Shown piece by piece: positions 19,054 through 28,202 of a DNA stretch of 64,000 nt. The translations under genes and the position numbers were made by a program. Each line of letters opens with the position of its first letter. Position 1 is the stretch's first letter. Below the pieces are notes generated by a model. It ran no database searches, had not been told where the DNA came from, and worked only from the letters and a program-made list of their open reading frames with translations. This DNA is from Effrenium voratum. Taxonomy: Eukaryota; Sar; Dinophyceae; Suessiales; Symbiodiniaceae. The DNA lies in assembly GCA_963377175.1 (NCBI GenBank), contig CAUJNA010003805.1, positions 274,501 to 338,500 on the forward strand, written 5' to 3'.

Positions 19054-20925
19054 TCTTTCCAAGCTGATCCAAGGTGTCACATCGGACGTGTCAGGCATTG
19101 TTTTGAAACTTTTGACGTTTCTGGCTTGCGATGCTTTGTGTCTTTCAACTACTTCTACAAGGATTGGTCCACTCTGCATTTGTGGCCTCATAGCGAGCCC
19201 AACACTTGCTTCATAGCCGAAAGCCCTACCCAAGGATTGCGCACGCTTGATTTCCTCACATGGCCACAAGGGGTGATCAAGAATGACCTTCAAATCATTA
19301 AGCGCAAGTCTGAAGGCAGCCAATGTGTGTTTAAACTCTGGCCTTGGCACGATGCTTGGCCTGCCGGGCCGGTCCCAATCGTAGATTGGCTCAAAGCTAT
19401 TTCCTCCATGGCTCCAAGGAACTTGGGCTCCTGTGGCCAATGTGAAATCAAGCCACAATTCAAAATAGGTCACATCTGATTTGCTATCTTCTGGATTTGC
19501 CTGCGGCCATTTGAGTGTACTTACCCACTTCTGTAAAAAGTACATGTACTCACATCCCCAGAAAAGATACTGTTCCCTGTCTAGTGGAATGACCGGAACT
19601 TGCCACTCCATGCAGTTTTCTAGTTCCACTTGTAGGGCGATTTTAGCAGCAGTGAGTGAAATTTGCGTTCCTCTCGTCTTGTCGAAGTAATTGCTTGGTC
19701 TCTTTCTGCCGCACTGGGTCTACATTGCAACCAGCTTTTTGTGGCTTGCGCCACAAACTGCATGCACAAGCGAGTATGTATTTTCTGAGTGTCGAGGAAA
19801 TTTCGGTGCAATTGAACAATCCGAAGCTCTTGCGCATTTTCAAGCTTCTTTCGTGCCTCCTTGGCCGCATGGTCGGCCAAAGCATTACCCATGGCATGGT
19901 ATCTGTCCAAATCATGGCGGATGTCTTGTATGTCTTGGTGCGCACAAATTTTGTGAATTTGTATGTCCAACGGAGTTTCCTGGCATCGACAGCACAAACA
20001 AACCAAAATGTCCATGTTTCTGGAATCGAAGTACTTACGTGCGTCCGGTTGCTCCAGTACCTGTCGGAATTTAGACACCGCATATTGAGAGTCACTGTAG
20101 ATTTCCGCACTTTGTACGCCTTCGGCAATCATGAGTAAAGCAAATAGCTCAGCTCGGTTTATGGTTTGTTTACCTGGCACATGTCCACTCTGGCATACCT
20201 GAAAGCTGTTGGGTAGCACAAAGTCATTTTTATGCCATTCTTGCATGAAATGGACTCGACTTTCATTCAAGTGGCATTTATCGACAACGATGGCCCAAGC
20301 TGCATGTCTTTCAAGATGTCCCGCACTGACAGTGCGAGACCCGTCCGTGTAGAACACGTGCCTCCAGGCGGCAATTGTAGATTGGTGACTGGCCATTCCA
20401 TGGCCTGCCTGAGTTTATTTAAACGTCCTTGGTACGGGCTGGAAGGCATGCACGGGATTTCTGCTCATTTGACAAAGTGGAGTACCATTCCTTCCACAGC
20501 TCCCTGACATCTGCCGTTGCATCACATTCATGTAGAATGTGGTTCATGGTTGCCTCGGCTTGCGGGCATTTGTGACACTTGAGATGCGAATCCTCACACC
20601 AATGTTTCATCATGTCTGTGCTCGCAAAAGCTCCAGTCAAAGTATTACGCATGATAGCCTGTTCATGCGCTGGCAATGATACATGGATCTTGGCTGTGTT
20701 TTCTACATCACAGCTATCCACCTGACGCCACTGCTTTCTCTGGAGAATTTGGCACATTATGAAATCGTCCCACGTCTCCTGCAACAAGTCTGGCAAGTCT
20801 TTACTGCTCACGGTTTTAAGGCAAATTTTTAGGTCATCAGAAGTCGTAAATGCACAGTTCGGCTGCAGTGTCCACGACATTTCGACTGCAATGCGTACCA
20901 AGCTTGCCACTGGACCTGCTCGCAC
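18973..20925 (-). pseudogene. 5'-truncated LINE: zinc finger and RNase H segments
   Basis: Three minus-strand ORFs in different frames follow one another. The first (20925-20419) has a finger CHKCPQAEATMNHILHEC. The second (20396-19620) has RNase H blocks FYTDGSRTVSAG, INRAELFALL, IYSDSQYAVSKF, CAHQDIQDIRH and MGNALADHAAKEA. The third (19629-18973) is a C-terminal extension of unknown fold. No RT remains, so the copy is truncated at its 5' side, as is usual after target-primed reverse transcription. Two frameshifts separate the parts. The family differs from the LINE at 8182-14469. Confidence 0.75.
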
Positions 20926-20939
20926 TCGTTTCCGATTGC

Positions 20940-21450
20940 CCGAGACTCTTCCTTGAAAGCTGTAGCGCCCTGGCAGGTGAGTCGGTTAGAGAAGAACGTT
21001 TTTGGCATGCGCCCAAGAGGCGACAAGCTGCACAAAAATTTGCAAAGGCCAAGACGTTGTGAACATCTTGTTAATGCCTGCTTCTGCTGCCAAGTTGTCA
21101 GTGCCTGAGGGCATGCTAAAAGAGCAGCGCCCGCCTCCAATGTGGCTATGCGTGGCCTGGAGGAGCGCCAGCTGCGCTAGTGTTTCGAAGCACGCGATGT
21201 AACGCTGCGCAGGCTTGGAAAGGCAGGGCCACACTCGACGGACATCCTGCAGAGTCCAGGTTTCTGCAGCGCAGACATCCATTCAGGCAAGCGTGGCTGG
21301 CTTTGGAGAGGGCGGTGAAAGGGTTGTTGGGGTCGGCTATGCGGACCCACGTCGTAGGCTTGCTGGTGCCTGGAATGCGCGGGATGTCGTCAAGGCAGCT
21401 TCCAAAATTTTGGAGCCGGCCGAAAGCCAAAGGCTAGGCAGGCTGCTGCC
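20940..21450 (-). pseudogene. Retroelement RNase H-like fragment
   Basis: Minus-strand readings contain AQRYIACFETLAQLALL, SMPSGTDNLAAEAGINKMF and TTSWPLQIFVQLVASW. The fragment at 61691-62120 shares FTTSWPLQ(V/I)F. The acidic residues in FET and TDN fit an RNase H-like fold at the end of an RT polyprotein. Upstream text in another frame (TTWVRIADPNNPF) is uninterpreted. It abuts the LINE fragment at about 20930. Confidence 0.5.
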
Positions 21451-21559
21451 CATTCATAAATCTTTATTTCAAGATTTTCAAAAGGCCGGCCACAATTGTG
21501 GCTGGATGGAGTGCATGGAGCCTGGTGGGCTATGAAGGTCGGCGTCGACAGCGGCGCCA

Positions 21560-22330
21560 TCCAGAATTCCTTCCTGGCAGAATCCCACTTCCTGACAGAC
21601 TTCCTTCCTGGCACAATTCCTTCCTAACAGAATTCCTTCCTGGCAGAGCCCCTTTCTTGGCAGAGCACACTTCCTGACAAAGCACACTTCCTGACAGACC
21701 ACACTTCCTGACAGAGCACACTTCCTGGCACTGCCCCGTCACTTTCGTGCTTGTGCTCCCGTCACAAAAAACCGACGACGTGTCCATTCTCAGCCAGGCG
21801 TTCTGAGACTCAAACTTTAAAAGGCTGTGACAGAAAGCGAGCAACGCAAGCCGACCTTCATTTCGCCATGGCGAACAAAACAGGTTGTCTCTCTTGTACA
21901 GACTCACGAATTTGCGAACCGAAGTGACCACCGGTCGGACGCGCCGCAGCTACGGTTTCGGGCGCAAGCTCACGGGCAAGGAGCTTTCTCAGAGGGAGAC
22001 AGAAATCGCGAGGCTGCAACGGTGGGCTGGGGGGCGGGTGAAAAAAACGCCTGTTCGGCGTTTGACGCCTGCCCGGCACCTGCGCGCCTGCTCGACACTC
22101 CTGTGTGCGTGCTTGGCTCCCACGGCGCCAGATCGGAGTCGCGCTTCTTCGCCACGCCAGCCTGATAAAAAAAAAAAAACTTGGGGTTTGGGGGGTACAT
22201 GCCAAGCAAGCAATGCCAACAACATGCAAAATCCATGCAAAATCATGCCATGCAAAATCAAGCAAAATCATGCCATGCAAAATCAAGCAAAATCATGTCA
22301 TGCCAAAAAACCATGCAAAATCGTGTAAAA
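21560..22330. repeat. Right arm of the large inverted repeat with inverse tandem array
   Basis: 21560-21740 carries CTTCCTGACAGAGCACA and ATTCCTTCCTGGCAGA units, the complement of the 16600-17240 array. 21740-22260 mirrors 16141-16600, including the A-run then CTTGGGGTTTGGGGGGTACA and the GCAAAATCATGCCAT units. ORFs in this part are mirrored repeat translations. Confidence 0.75.
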
Positions 22331-22379
22331 GGCTATTCTCCCCGTCCGTAACTGCACAGATGGACTGGGAGAATGCGAG

Positions 22380-22905
22380 TCGCCAACCGTGCGAAACAAG
22401 TCCCCGTCCGCACAGCTTGCCCGGAGAATGCGCGCGGCGCGGCCGAACAAAAAAAACTGGACCCGTAAAAAAAGAATGGCAAGTTGGGCAAGACAACGAC
22501 AACAGATCGCGGAGGCCGCCCGGGCTTGCACGGGCGGATGGAGCCGTCATGCCGAACTTGCAGCGCGGACCAGGGGCCTACGCGCAGCTGACCCGGGCGG
22601 GCCAGCACTACTACTCGCGCCTGGGCCTCTCCCAGCAGGGACTTCGACTACAACCAGCTTCTGCTGCGCAACAGGCGGAAGAAGCTTGTGCGGAGCATGC
22701 AGGGCGGCGAGCGCCGGCTGACCAAGCTGGGCAAGAAGCTTCTTCCGCGACAAGTGCTACGAGTACCTGGTCTGCCGGTGGTCATCCGGGGCAGGAGGCG
22801 CAGCGGGCTGAGGCCGCAGTACTGCGCCGGGCTGAGCTGGCGCCTCGCCGTGCGCAGGTTCTCGCACCAGAACAGCCCCGGCTGCACGTCAGCTTGTTGT
22901 CCAGA
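22380..22905 (+). pseudogene. GC-rich frameshifted coding remnant, unrecognised
   Basis: High GC and periodic third-base G/C suggest old coding sequence. Readings in two frames give LLLRNRRKKLVRSMQGGERR, LTKLGKKL and LVIRGRR-like text near 22650-22800. No family can be named. It follows a degraded TATTCTCCC hairpin at 22333, like the remnant at 17603. That position suggests another gene of the GC-rich viral element. Confidence is low because no domain is seen. Confidence 0.25.
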
Positions 22906-23017
22906 GTAGTAAGGAACATCAGCTTATTGCACCCAATTAATTTGGGATTTTTCGTCCCCAAACCCTGCAAAACAGCCGAATTCTCCATCCAGCTGAACGT
23001 TTTTCCGATGTCACCGG

Positions 23018-23690
23018 TCTTTGTCACCGCTCCGTTTTTGGTGCAAAAAGCGCTCAAAACGGCCAACTCCGAAAAGTTCGTTTTTTCGTGTCAGACGTCA
23101 AGTGTGGTGCCTGAGCCTCCAGATTCGCTCGTTTTCGGTCGAAAACAGGCTCCAGACCGTTTTCTGCCCGGAAAAGCAGGCAAATTCCATCCCGCCGAGC
23201 TTGTCACTGTTTGTCACCGCTTCGTCACCGCTCTCTTTTGGGCCGAGAAAGTGCGCAAAAGCGGCCCAGTTCCCGAGTTCCGGAGGACTTCGTTCTTCGC
23301 AGGGTTTTCCACGGCACGACAGCCTGCCGAGGACCTTGCTCGTAACGCGGCAGCCCGCCGAGGTTTTGGCTTGTGACACGACAGCCTGCCGAACTTGTCA
23401 CCGCCTTTGTCACCGCTCCGTTTTTGGTGCAAAAAGTGCTCAAAACGGCCAACTCCGAAAAGTTCGTTTTTTCGTGTCAGACGGCAAGTGGGATGCCTGA
23501 GCCTCTAGTTTCGCTCGTTTTCGGTCGAAAGCCAGGCTCACTTTGCTCAGGATTCAAAACAGGCAAATTCCATCCCGCCGACCTTGCCACCGCTTGTCAC
23601 CGCTTCGTCACCGCTCTCTTTTGGGCCGAAAAGTGCGCAAAAGCGGCCAAGTTCCCGAGTTCCAGAGGACTTAGTTCTTGGCAAGTTTGA
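23018..23690. repeat. Tandem duplication with 386-bp period
   Basis: TTTGTCACCGCTCCGTTTTTGG and the following roughly 290 bp (23020-23310) recur at 23406-23690 with substitutions and indels. Both contain the small palindrome-like TTTTCGGTCGAAA. ORFs across them translate the repeat. Confidence 0.85.
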
Positions 23691-23717
23691 GTCAATAATG
23701 GAACGGGTTGATTCATT

Positions 23718-23740
23718 AATGGGCAAGGTTGGTTCATTAA
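23718..23740. repeat. Orphan fragment of PLV-type terminal repeat
   Basis: ATGGGCAAGGTTGGTTCATT here matches the inner edge of the PLV terminal repeat (ATGGGCAAGGTCTGGTTCATT at 26234-26254) with one missing base. It lies 2.1 kb left of the provirus, just before the GC-rich viral fossil. It may be the end of another element of the same family. A short length makes chance resemblance possible. Confidence 0.45.
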
Positions 23741-24059
23741 TGCCCGTTCGCAGGTCATAACCACTGAGACAAGGGAGCTGCTAGCGCTTGAGCCCCCGAG
23801 GTGTACCACGGCCCGTGTCGCCCCGTGACACAAGCTTTCGTCTTTGTCCTATAAAACTATGCGCACAATGCACAGCTACATCGGTCAATTCATCATGTGC
23901 TACAGGCCGAGGTGTCCCAAGCTCATAACCACGCGCTACAGCGAGCTGTGTCAGAAGTGAAGGATATTTTCCCTCACTTCATGTACTGGTAGCCTAGCAC
24001 GGGAAGTTGAATTGAGGGATATTAGCATCACACGACCATGCTACAACGAGATGACTCCA

Positions 24060-24240
24060 TGCCCGAAAATCCTGGTCCAAAGCGACTCAAGGGCTGTTGT
24101 GAGTTGTTATAAATTTATAACACCCAGCGCTACGAAGACCCCGAATGGTCCATAGCGACTCAAGGGGGGCGTTGCGAAATTACAACACCCAGCGTTACGA
24201 ATTCGTAACACACGACCTTTGGTCGTTACAAATACGTAAC
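24060..24240. promoter_or_regulatory. Cluster of four 16-bp palindromes in two 70-bp direct repeats
   Basis: GTTATAAATTTATAAC (24106-24121) and GTTACGAATTCGTAAC (24194-24209) are perfect palindromes. GTTGCGAAATTACAAC (24171-24186) and GTTACAAATACGTAAC (24225-24240) are imperfect versions. Each is framed by ACACCCAGCG and CAGCGACTCAAGG-like words, making tandem units. They end 18 bp before the first codon of the fibre-like fossil ORF, which suggests a promoter/operator or replication-origin role in the old virus. Confidence 0.5.
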
Positions 24241-24258
24241 GACTACTCCTAAGAAAAC

Positions 24259-25012
24259 ATGTTTGAAGGACCTGTCACGGGCATCCCGGAGGTCCTGGAC
24301 AACGGAGAGGTAACTGACGGCACGCACATCACCGTAGCTCTGACGCCCTACGCGCAAGTGGCTGACCTGGCGGTGAACACAACAACGCAGCAGCCATCCA
24401 GTCCCTGGACGACCGAGTCACCGCAGAGCTGGCCTCAAAGCTGGACAGCAACGCGCTGGCGCCGGCAATCGCCCCTCTGGCCACGGCAGCGGCCCTGGCC
24501 ACCACGGACGGGCAGGTGGCCACGCGCGGAAGCAGCATCGCCGCGCTGCAGAGCTCGCTGACCACGGGTCTCTCCAACAAGGCCGACCAATCGGCCTTCG
24601 ACGTGCTGGAGGGCGTGGTGGCGACGAAGAGCACCCCCGACGGCGTGGACCTGAAGCTGTCGAACTACAGCACCACGGCGGCCATGAACGGCTCCATCGC
24701 CTCGGCCAACAACGCCACGCTGGCCACGGTGGCAGCCAACTACGGCCTCAAGACGGTGGTGGACCAGCGCTCCCTAGACATAGCGGCGAGGATCACGCCG
24801 CTGGAGGTCGACGCCAAGGTGGCCAACGGGCGTCGTCACCGTCGCAGCGCTGGCCTCCAAGATCGCAAGTCGAGACGCCTCCATCTCGGGGCTGCAGGCC
24901 TCCAAGGCGGACGCCAGTGCCCTGACAGCGTACGCCCAGCTGTCTGCCGTCGACGCTTCCTCTGAGGTGGACTCTGAGATAGCGGCAGCCCTCGGCGGAA
25001 ACGTCGTGTAGA
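24259..25012 (+). pseudogene. GC-rich viral fibre-like gene, frameshifted
   Basis: The ORF begins MFEGPVTGIPEVLDNG at 24259 and continues through frame changes near 24375 and 24835. It carries a repetitive shaft: SIAALQSSLTTGLSNKADQS, STTAAMNGSIASANNATLA, ALTAYAQLSAVDASSEVD. Alternating small and hydrophobic residues in short repeats resemble trimeric phage-type tail fibres and the shaft of the PLV fibre at 36477-38741. No S74 domain remains. Codon use is GC-rich, like the host and unlike the PLV, pointing to a long residence or a different virus lineage. Confidence 0.5.
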
Positions 25013-25017
25013 GCTCC

Positions 25018-25144
25018 GGATGTCGCAAAGGATTGTGGGCTCAAATTTCGACACGATGTCCAGGGAGACGACCTCCCAGCCCGCCGCCTCGAAGGCCCTG
25101 CCCACCGACTTGGCGCCGCAGAAAAGCTCCAGGAGTCTCGGCAT
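25018..25144 (-). pseudogene. Truncated C5-methyltransferase N-terminus
   Basis: The minus-strand ORF starts MPRLLELFCGAKSVGRAFEA at 25142 and reaches WEVVSLDI and FEPTILCDI. This is motif I (LFCGxxSVGRAF) and motif II of a cytosine-C5 methyltransferase. The reading then runs antisense into the fibre-like ORF, so everything after the second motif is missing. It is divergent from the next plus-strand ORF at 25220, a plausible gene arrangement in the fossil virus. Confidence 0.5.
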
Positions 25145-25219
25145 TTTTAAAGAGCAAGATCACCGCCAGTGCGACGATGAAGACTTGCACGTTCATCATA
25201 AAAAGCCGAACTTTGCAAC

Positions 25220-25800
25220 CATGAAGCTTGCACTTGGGCTGGACGTTCAGACCAATGCCAAGGGGGGGAAATTCATGTCCATAGAGGACTCCCATCAGGG
25301 CGCGCTGGTGTGCAAGGTAGACGTGGAGGTGCTGTGGGAGCCCGGCAACTTCCAGGACGACGGGGCCAAGAGTCGGTCGGAGTGTGCTTTGCGAGCAACA
25401 CCGACCTGGAGCTGTGGACGGAGGAGGTGGAGCAGGGCGTCATTGACAACCTGATCGTCTTCCAGAAGCCCTTTCCGGGGGCCGCCCGCACCGAGCTTAA
25501 GAGCCAGCTGCAGCGCGCCGTCAAGGTGAGCGCCAAGGGCAAGCACGTCAAGCGCAAGATTGACTTGGAGCGCTGCCTCTTCTGGGACCCGGCCGGCAAC
25601 CGCGTGCCGCGCCGGAGTTCTTGCGTTGCAAGGGCCGCGCGCTTGTGGAGGCCCAGCACGTGTGGCTGATGGGCAGGCAGTGGGGCGTGCTCTTTGAGGT
25701 GCGTGGAACTTCGTCTACGCCCGGAGGCTCTGAGCAACGGCACCTACGCGGTCCTCGGCTTTGAGCACTGCATGGTGGCCAAGGTCCGGCACGCTGTGCA
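25220..25800 (+). pseudogene. GC-rich viral ORF, possibly ssDNA-binding protein
   Basis: From MKLALGLDVQTNAKGGKF (25220) the reading proceeds through one frame change near 25370 to VGVCFASNTDLELWTEEVE, HVKRKIDLERCLFWDPAG and, after another, HVWLMGRQWGVLFEV near 25670. The closing hydrophobic-aromatic block (WLMG..WGVLFEV) recalls the C-termini of viral ssDNA-binding proteins, judged by eye only. The PLV insertion site lies just beyond its end, so the PLV landed beside or in this gene's 3' part. Confidence 0.35.
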
Positions 25801-25807
25801 CCTCCAT

Positions 25808-25812
25808 GCTGC
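25808..25812. other. Target site duplication GCTGC, left
   Basis: GCTGC directly precedes the first base of the left terminal repeat (AGTTAGACC at 25813) and recurs directly after the right terminal repeat at 47419-47423. A 5-bp duplication is the type of footprint left by a retroviral-type integrase. Confidence 0.85.
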
Positions 25813-26261
25813 AGTTAGACCAGACCTTGCCCGTCTTTTTTCTATAAAAAAACCTAGGGTCCTCCCCACACTTTTAGCAACATTTTAAAACAGCACCTCA
25901 AAAAGCACATTTTCAAAAATCAACATTTCAAAGCAGGCAATTTCCTAGTAAGTTCATCCATATTTTAAAATATAAATCTTAAAAAATAAAAGTTAAAATA
26001 TAAATTTTAAAAAATAAATTTTAAAAAATAAATTTTACAAAAAAATTAAAAATAAATTTTAAAAAATAAATTTTAGAAAATTTTACAAAATAAATTTTCA
26101 ATAAATATAAGTTTTAAAATAATAATAATATAATTTTACAAAATATAATTTTACAAAATTTTCAAAAATATTATTCCAAAAATTATGATAAATTATTTTA
26201 CAATAAATTTTATCACAAATTTGTAGACATATTATGGGCAAGGTCTGGTTCATTCGTTTTT
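25813..26261. repeat. PLV left terminal inverted repeat
   Basis: About 449 bp, complementary to 46994-47418 apart from small indels in the A/T tracts. It starts AGTTAGACCAGACCTTGCCC and ends GGTCTGGTTCATTCGTTTTT. The outer word GACCAGACCTTGCCC (25818-25832) is mirrored by the inner word GGGCAAGGTCTGGTT (26236-26250), so each repeat is itself bounded by a short inverted pair. Between them lies nearly pure A/T sequence with AAAATAAATTTTA units. Confidence 0.93.
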
Positions 26262-26736
26262 AAGGTATTAAAGGTTTGATTTTATGTAGTTCAAATGGTT
26301 TGTTCTGTTCAGTTGTTTGTTCTGTTTGTTCTGGGTTCTGTTGTTGTTTTAGGTTGTTCTGATGCGTTAAGGATTGTTCGTGTTGTGTTTTCTTATAAAG
26401 TTTGACATCATAACCGCATAATGGACAATGATGTATTTTTTGGTTATATTCCTTGTGATATTCTTGTAATTTATCCTTATTCTGGTTGCGATACTCCTTC
26501 TTTTTTGCATTGAGGTTGTCTTTGTTGGTTTCATAATATTCTTTCCATTTGATTTTGTCAGTTTCCTTATTTGCTTCGTGTCGTGATTTTCTTTGTTGAT
26601 TTAGTTGTTCTTGGTGTTTCTTATGATATGCTCTCATATATTCACGGCAATTATCACACGTTTTATATTTACCTGTGTCAATTGCATTTTTGCATTTCAA
26701 GCATTTTACAACGTTTTCCATATAGATTATTAACAT
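26260..26736 (-). CDS. PLV zinc-finger protein, unknown role
   Basis: 158 residues with an N-terminal four-Cys cluster (CLKCKNAIDTGKYKTCDNC, residues 12-30), a highly charged Lys/Glu/Gln helix-prone middle, and a C2H2-like finger CPLCGYDVKLYKKTQHEQ ending in TH (about 103-124). It terminates exactly at the inner edge of the left terminal repeat. The upstream word TACTTAAAGTAATATT faintly resembles the conserved motif of the right-hand genes. It may bind DNA or RNA; nothing more specific is supported. Confidence 0.7.
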   Translation of the reverse strand: MLIIYMENVVKCLKCKNAIDTGKYKTCDNCREYMRAYHKKHQEQLNQQRKSRHEANKETDKIKWKEYYETNKDNLNAKKKEYRNQNKDKLQEYHKEYNQKIHHCPLCGYDVKLYKKTQHEQSLTHQNNLKQQQNPEQTEQTTEQNKPFELHKIKPLIP

Positions 26737-26771
26737 AATATTACTTTAAGTATAGACCACGCTCAACAATG

Positions 26772-26936
26772 CTAAATTAAAATTGCCGTTAGGATTTCTA
26801 ATGTCAACTCACTTGGTATTTTATATAATTCGTCCTGCTTGTGCGTGATGTAGTAGTCGCCCCAGTCCGCCTTCTTTCCGCTTGGTAGTCGCTGCGCCGT
26901 CTCCACATGCTTGCCGTTCCTACACTTCCAGTTCCA
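26772..26936 (-). pseudogene. GC-richer ORF remnant inside the PLV
   Basis: 54 codons without an ATG, preceded directly by a stop, reading WNWKCRNGKHVETAQRLPSG and then KKADWGDYYITHKQDELYK. The base composition is clearly GC-richer than its surroundings over about 100 bp (26845-26935). It may be the tail of a gene acquired from a GC-rich source or a decayed PLV gene. The stretch 26940-27088 has no gene. Confidence 0.35.
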
Positions 26937-27088
26937 CTAAATAAGTCTAATAAATTCATATTGTTTATTAGAATGATTTAGACAATGTTTTAGAAATACA
27001 CATATTTATCATCTTCCTTACTAATCTTATAGTATTCTAATGTTTGTTCTTTTGGACTTTTGATTTGCCCCTTATTTAACATATCGCA

Positions 27089-27319
27089 CTATTTTTTACT
27101 CTTCGTGTCATAATCACCGCTGGGTCTGCCTATCCCTTTCTTTTCAAAGATCTTATCAATCTTTTCCTTCTCTTCATTGTTATTTTTTGGTTCGTTTGCC
27201 TTTGCATCAAGTTTCTCGTCAATAGTTTTTATCATCTCGTACAACAGTTTAACATTTTTACTAACTGTCATTATCTTCTTTGATAGTTCAACAATAACAT
27301 CATTTTCAACTTCAGACAT
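27089..27319 (-). CDS. Small PLV coiled-coil protein
   Basis: 76 residues beginning MSEVENDVIVELSKKIM, with hydrophobic heptads over residues 5-35, then a Lys/Asn/Glu-rich tail ending GRPSGDYDTKSKK. No family is recognised. Its ATG at 27319 follows an A/T leader. It is acceptable as a gene because of position, spacing and lack of an alternative ORF. Confidence 0.55.
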   Translation of the reverse strand: MSEVENDVIVELSKKIMTVSKNVKLLYEMIKTIDEKLDAKANEPKNNNEEKEKIDKIFEKKGIGRPSGDYDTKSKK

Positions 27320-27406
27320 TTCTATATATATTTATTTATATAATTATTTATTTAAATATTTATTTATTTATAAAATTGATTTAATGTAAAATCTACTCTT
27401 TAAGTA

Positions 27407-27775
27407 CTAAATTTTCATCATTTGTTTAATAGTTTCCTGTGCTTCGTTATCACCATTATCGGATGGCGACGCATGCCTCCCCCGTTTAAAAGTTATATTA
27501 TGAACATCCGTTTCCAGATTTATACTGTCTTTGGTTTTATCAATATTCATTTTCTTATCGTTTTTACTCAATTTGAAATTTGTCGGAATACACGAACATT
27601 TACAATTTCCTTTCTTTTGTATTTCTATTTCATTTTTCATTTCTAACATCTTTTTACACATAGGACACTCAAACTCGGTTAGTGCTGTTTCCTTAACAAT
27701 TTCTTCTTCTTTGTCTTCATCTGTTGAAGAAACTGTAGTATCCGTTTTATTCTTTTTGTTTTTCTTTTTTCCCAT
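27407..27775 (-). CDS. Small PLV Cys-cluster protein
   Basis: 122 residues: a basic start MGKKKNKKNK, an acidic stretch, then FECPMCKKMLEM and NCKCSCIP. These form a possible zinc site (C-x2-C ... C-x-C-x-C) around residues 36-62. The tail is hydrophilic. Its 5' end overlaps the end of the next gene upstream (27747-27941) by 29 bp, suggesting a shared transcript. Function unknown. Confidence 0.6.
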   Translation of the reverse strand: MGKKKNKKNKTDTTVSSTDEDKEEEIVKETALTEFECPMCKKMLEMKNEIEIQKKGNCKCSCIPTNFKLSKNDKKMNIDKTKDSINLETDVHNITFKRGRHASPSDNGDNEAQETIKQMMKI

Positions 27776-27941
27776 TTATATTAATATTTACATTTTTATT
27801 TTTGATATATTGTATTCCTAATTTTATTAATTCTAATGTATAAAAGCATACTTTCTTACATCTGTTGTCAGTTATTATCACTTGTTCTATATTCTCTACT
27901 TCATCTATTATATCAATATAATCTGAATAACTTCTATCCAT
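27747..27941 (-). CDS. Small PLV protein, unknown
   Basis: 64 residues starting MDRSYSDYIDIIDEVEN, with a central LELIKLGIQYIKNK segment and a basic end. Overlaps the start of the next minus-strand gene. It is the first gene left of the divergent intergenic region 27942-28202. No family recognised. Confidence 0.5.
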   Translation of the reverse strand: MDRSYSDYIDIIDEVENIEQVIITDNRCKKVCFYTLELIKLGIQYIKNKNVNININGKKEKQKE

Positions 27942-28099
27942 ATTAAATAATAAGATAAATTATTCTAATTAATCTTATTATTTCATGCATAATAGAATAT
28001 TGGTGGGGCACAGCACTTGGGTTTTCATTGCACACGCGAGCAAGACACAAAACTAATTATCTTCAATGCTTATTGATTGAAGCAATGGAAAACCTGTTC

Positions 28100-28133
28100 C
28101 ATTATGTTATTCACCGCCACTCATAACATAATG
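28100..28133. promoter_or_regulatory. Hairpin in the divergent intergenic region
   Basis: CATTATGTTAT (28100-28110) and ATAACATAATG (28123-28133) are perfectly complementary around a 12-base, less A/T-rich loop. The 260-bp gap 27942-28202 separates minus-strand small genes from the plus-strand ATPase gene. It also contains an unusually GC-rich patch (28000-28045). It is a candidate promoter, origin or packaging element. Confidence 0.5.
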
Positions 28134-28202
28134 ATGTTCCATTTAATATTAATTACAAGTTAATTTTTAAATATAATTTTCTATATTTCTTTAATATCAA
28201 CT

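Noticed and set aside
22105..23376. 423-residue plus-strand ORF
   Set aside because: It joins repeat sequence, a GC-rich remnant read in changing frames and the 386-bp duplication, so the open frame is accidental.
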